NCBI RefSeq assembly: GCF_010894435.1
Contig: NZ_JAAIXZ010000032.1
Span: 24,632-88,631, forward strand
Source: Pyxidicoccus trucidator
GTDB taxonomy: Bacteria; Myxococcota; Myxococcia; Myxococcales; Myxococcaceae
DNA: 64,000 bases
Reading direction: 5' to 3'
A program made the translations under genes and the position numbers. Shown piece after piece: positions 61,484-64,000 of the stretch. How positions within the stretch are numbered: the first letter of the stretch is position 1; each line of letters begins with the position of its first letter. Under the pieces are notes generated by a model. The model searched no databases and was not told where the DNA came from. It saw only the letters and a list, made by a program, of their open reading frames with translations.

Positions 61484-61659
61484 TGTACAAGCAATTCTAT
61501 TCGGGGATGGATTTGACCGAGCTGCCGCTCTTCGCGCTCGTCCTGTTCATCATGGTGTTCCTCGGCGTCTGCGCCTGGGTGTTCGGCGTGCGGCGCGGCA
61601 AGGACTTCGACGCGCTCGCGAACATGCCGCTGGCGGAGCGGGAGGGCGGCCATGAGTGA
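61483..61659 (+). CDS. ccoQ: Cbb3 oxidase small subunit CcoQ
   Basis: 58 residues. It shares one base with the ccoNO stop (TGATG) and overlaps ccoP by eight bases. A single helix (LPLFALVLFIMVFLGVCAWVF) is followed by a charged tail (RRGKDFDALANMPLAER), as in CcoQ, which stabilises the oxidase. The tight overlaps show one translational unit. Confidence 0.8.
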   Translation: MYKQFYSGMDLTELPLFALVLFIMVFLGVCAWVFGVRRGKDFDALANMPLAEREGGHE

Positions 61660-62200
61660 CAAGGCGCCGCTGCACTACATCTATGACGGCATCGAGGAGC
61701 ACGACAACAACCTGCCCAACTGGTGGTTGTTCCTCCTCTGGACGACGCTCATCTTCGCCGCGGGATATTGGTTCTGGTACCACGTGGCGGAGGTGTCCCC
61801 GGGGCAGCTCGGTGAGTACCGCGCCGAGGCCGCGGAGGTGGCGAAGCGCGCCGGGAGCAACAAGCCCGCGTCCGATGAGACCTTGCTCGCGCTGATGCAG
61901 GACCCGACGACGGTGGGCGGCGGCAAGGCCGTGTTCCAGACGAACTGCGCGTCCTGCCACGGTGCGCAGGGGCAGGGGCTCATCGGTCCCAACCTGACGG
62001 ACCCGTTCTGGATGCACGGCGGCAAGCCGGTGGCGATTCACAAGGTGGTGGCCGAGGGCGTGGTGTCCAAGGGCATGCCCGCGTGGGAGCGCACCCTGGG
62101 TGCCGAGCGCGTCAAGGCCGTCACCGCGTATGTGCTGACGCTCAAGGGGACGAATGCGCCCAGCGGCAAGGAGCCGCAGGGTGAGCCCGAGCAGCCGTAG
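61652..62200 (+). CDS. ccoP: Cbb3 oxidase subunit III (CcoP), monoheme
   Basis: 182 residues. The N-terminal FixP_N-type segment has a YDGIEEHDNNLPNWW motif and one membrane helix, as expected for CcoP. Only one heme c site is present, CASCH at 99-103, with Met in GMPAWE as axial ligand. Typical CcoP (about 300 residues) has two heme c groups, so this is a shortened form. It still should receive electrons from a soluble cytochrome c or from ActE. Confidence 0.85.
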   Translation: MSDKAPLHYIYDGIEEHDNNLPNWWLFLLWTTLIFAAGYWFWYHVAEVSPGQLGEYRAEAAEVAKRAGSNKPASDETLLALMQDPTTVGGGKAVFQTNCASCHGAQGQGLIGPNLTDPFWMHGGKPVAIHKVVAEGVVSKGMPAWERTLGAERVKAVTAYVLTLKGTNAPSGKEPQGEPEQP

Positions 62201-62225
62201 GTCCGGACGGGAAGAGGCGTGACAT

Positions 62226-63638
62226 ATGGGGACGGCTCCAGGGCAGGACAGCCCGCGCATCGAACAGCTCAGCTCCATCCGCGCGGATGGCTCGCGGTTG
62301 GCCATCCACCCGGCGGACGTGCGGGGACGGTTCATCACCCGGCGGCGCGTGGTGTTCGCGGTGCTGATTGCCATCTATGTGGCCTTGCCACTGGTGGAGG
62401 TGGGCGGCCACCCCGCCGTGCATCTGGATGTCGCGGCGCGCCGCTTCTACCTGTTCGGCGGCACCTATAACGCGCAGGACTTCTGGCGCGTCTTGTTCCT
62501 GCTCACCTCCGTGGGCTTCAGCCTGCTGTTCTTCACCGCCTGGCTGGGCCGCGTCTGGTGCGGCTGGGCGTGCCCACAGACTGTGTTCCTGGAGGGCGCT
62601 TATCGGCCGATTGAGCGGTTCTTCGATGGGCCTCGCGAGCGGCGGCTGAAGGTGGCGGGTTTGCCGTGGACCTTTGCTCGCGTGGGGCGGGCGGGGCTGA
62701 AGCACGGGGCGTACGCTGTCGTGTCGCTGCTCATCTCGCATGCGGCGCTGAGCTTGTTCGTGTCCGCGGGCGGGCTGGTGTCCATGGTGGCCGAGGGGCC
62801 TACCGTGTCGCCCGTGGCCTTCGGGTGGGCCATGGCTGTTACTGGCGCGCTGTACTTCAACTTCGCTTGGTTCCGCGAGCAGCTCTGCGTGGTGGTGTGC
62901 CCCTACGGGCGGCTCCAGTCCGTCATGCAGGACCGGAACTCCCTCATCATCGGCTACGACACGAAGCGGGGAGAGCCTCGGGGGCGGATGCTGAAGGTGA
63001 AGAGTGGCGAGGTGGCTCCTCCTCGCGGGGACTGCGTGGACTGTCGCAGGTGCGTGGTGGTGTGCCCCACGGGTATCGACATCCGCAATGGCTTGCAGAT
63101 GGATTGTCTGGCTTGTGCGCAGTGCGTGGACGCGTGCGACGAGGTCATGGACAAGGTGGGGCGGCCTCGGGGGTTGATTCGTTATGACTCGCTGAATGGA
63201 TTGGCGGGGGAGACGCGGCGTGTCTTTCGGCCCCGGTTGGTGCTGTATGGGGCGCTGATGGTGGCGGCCGTGGCGGGGCTGGTGCTGAGCCTCGTGGGGC
63301 GGGTGCCGTTCGAGGCCAACCTGCTGCGCTTCCAGGGGACTCCGTACCTCGTGGAGAACGGCACCGTGCGGAATCAGTTCGAGCTGCACCTGGTGAACAA
63401 GAACCCGGGCGAGACGACGTTCTCCATTCGCGTGGACAGCCCTGTGCCCGCGCAGGTGGTGGTGCCTCAGACGGAGGTTCGGTTGGCCTCCTTGGAGAGC
63501 TTCCGCGTGCCCTTGTTCATCACTGTTCCGTTGGACCGTGGCTCGGGGCCCTTTGTCTTTACCGTGGAGGTGGCGGACTCGGCTTCCGGGGAGGTGAAGC
63601 GGATGGAGGCGCGCTTCCTGGGGCCGGCGGGCGGGTGA
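62226..63638 (+). CDS. ccoG: CcoG, cbb3 oxidase accessory ferredoxin-type protein
   Basis: 470 residues from ATG 62226, 25 bases after ccoP. Membrane helices at about 40-60, 87-105, 150-175 and 195-215, a CGWACPQ motif, then two 4Fe-4S sites, CVDCRRCVVVCP and CLACAQCVDACD, then a helix (about 340-360) and a C-terminal Ig-like domain (VENGTVRNQFELHLVN). CcoG is an assembly or maturation factor for cbb3, shown elsewhere to act as a Cu(II) reductase. Codon use near the end shows more T than neighbours. CcoH, usually next, is not found in the remaining bases. Confidence 0.9.
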   Translation: MGTAPGQDSPRIEQLSSIRADGSRLAIHPADVRGRFITRRRVVFAVLIAIYVALPLVEVGGHPAVHLDVAARRFYLFGGTYNAQDFWRVLFLLTSVGFSLLFFTAWLGRVWCGWACPQTVFLEGAYRPIERFFDGPRERRLKVAGLPWTFARVGRAGLKHGAYAVVSLLISHAALSLFVSAGGLVSMVAEGPTVSPVAFGWAMAVTGALYFNFAWFREQLCVVVCPYGRLQSVMQDRNSLIIGYDTKRGEPRGRMLKVKSGEVAPPRGDCVDCRRCVVVCPTGIDIRNGLQMDCLACAQCVDACDEVMDKVGRPRGLIRYDSLNGLAGETRRVFRPRLVLYGALMVAAVAGLVLSLVGRVPFEANLLRFQGTPYLVENGTVRNQFELHLVNKNPGETTFSIRVDSPVPAQVVVPQTEVRLASLESFRVPLFITVPLDRGSGPFVFTVEVADSASGEVKRMEARFLGPAGG

Positions 63639-63801
63639 TTACGGAGCGGGTGCTGGATGGAGTCCGGGAGCAGCGGGTCTGGGCACTCCTCGATGCAGGC
63701 TCCGCTTCCCGGAGCTGCGCAACAGTCGGATATGATGCCTTTGGGGGACTTTTTGGGCGGGGCCCGCCAGCGAGCCGTCCGGCCGAGCTGACTCCGCAGC
63801 G

Positions 63802-63831
63802 TTGTTGCACCGCGCGCCACGTCGCTAGAAT
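63802..63831 (+). promoter_or_regulatory. Possible promoter
   Basis: TTGTTG at 63802-63807 and TAGAAT at 63826-63831 with an 18-base spacer. An inverted repeat follows (GCGCGGCGA at 63856-63864 and TCGCCGCGC at 63866-63874). The only reading frame after it is a 12-codon one (ATG 63839), so the promoter's target, if real, is unclear. The region 63639-63901 otherwise holds nothing I can support. Confidence 0.25.
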
Positions 63832-63901
63832 AGTGACAATGGCGGACCGCGTCATGCGCGGCGATTCGCCGCGCTAGAGCGCCGAACAGGTTCGTGGAAC
63901 C

Positions 63902-64000
63902 TCAGGCCGCAAGCCGCCGCTTCTCGTCGATGCGGCGGTGGAGGGTCTCCAGGTTCTGGAGCGCGCAGAGCCTGCGAAGGTCGAAGGTGTTCTTCCGGGT
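63902..64000 (-). CDS. C-terminal end of an unidentified protein, cut by window edge
   Basis: Reading in from the right edge on the minus strand, 32 codons lie before a TGA at 63902-63904: TRKNTFDLRRLCALQNLETL then HRRIDEKRRLAA. The end is basic and helical and could belong to a transposase or other DNA-binding protein, but 32 residues are too few to tell. Confidence 0.4.
   Translation of the reverse strand, partial: TRKNTFDLRRLCALQNLETLHRRIDEKRRLAA

Noticed and set aside
63635..63877. 80-codon frame after ccoG as ccoH
   Set aside because: No membrane helix or FixH pattern; it merely overlaps the ccoG stop and looks like noise.

Overview
The window reads as chromosome of a myxobacterium, most likely Myxococcaceae (Myxococcus, Corallococcus or Pyxidicoccus). 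The DNA is very GC-rich with strong third-position GC bias, starts are often GTG or TTG, and several families are typical of this group: SitA-like lipoprotein toxins, a DUSAM protein, a DUF2381 protein next to a Ser/Thr kinase, Imm52 with Tox-REase-5, kinases fused to TPR arrays, and a sigma factor of the Myxococcales type. Family names were assigned by eye from motifs and remembered family sequences; no database search was run.

Layout. 1-1552 is the end of an alternative complex III operon (actE tail, actF). 1.7-4.3 kb is accessory: a 22-bp tandem repeat, a lipoprotein nuclease-toxin/immunity pair, a tRNA- or tmRNA-like 3' remnant and a small lipoprotein. 4.4-11.7 kb holds a membrane protein with a hexapeptide beta-helix, a small membrane protein, a lipoprotein, a subtilase, an ALDH7-type aldehyde dehydrogenase and a Cys-repeat lipoprotein. 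12.1-17.3 kb carries a 1597-residue modular protein with a nucleotidyltransferase-like motif near its C-terminus, followed by a 102-residue unknown protein. 17.4-24.3 kb is mixed metabolism: an oxidoreductase, a SEC-C protein, an acyl-CoA synthetase, a di-heme oxidoreductase and a secreted protein. 24.4-29.6 kb has two TetR-regulated units (thiolase; alpha/beta hydrolase), with a toxin/DUSAM cassette wedged behind the thiolase between 118-bp direct repeats. 29.7-42.7 kb is signalling: a kinase-TPR protein, a sigma54 activator, a LamG surface lipoprotein, a DUF885 peptidase and a kinase with a DUF2381 partner. 42.7-49.0 kb is a second accessory block: Imm52, Tox-REase-5 lipoprotein, a beta-barrel protein, an IS66-type fragment, 22-bp repeats, a partial duplication of the 39.4-39.8 kb region, a decayed SitA5-like toxin and an intact DUF2019 protein. 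49.1-55.7 kb has a metzincin-type protease, a sigma factor beside a zinc-finger kinase-TPR protein, and a membrane protein. 55.8-63.6 kb is a cbb3 oxidase locus (TauE/SafE-like protein, ccoI, ccoS, fused ccoN-ccoO, ccoQ, monoheme ccoP, ccoG).

How it fits together. The two ends are respiratory: a quinol:cytochrome c oxidoreductase at the left and a high-affinity terminal oxidase with its copper-loading and assembly factors at the right. Between them lie several kin-discrimination-type toxin cassettes, most encoding a lipoprotein with a C-terminal nuclease-like domain and a small candidate immunity gene. Two of these are bracketed by direct duplications of neighbouring core genes, which suggests that cassettes move or turn over here by recombination.
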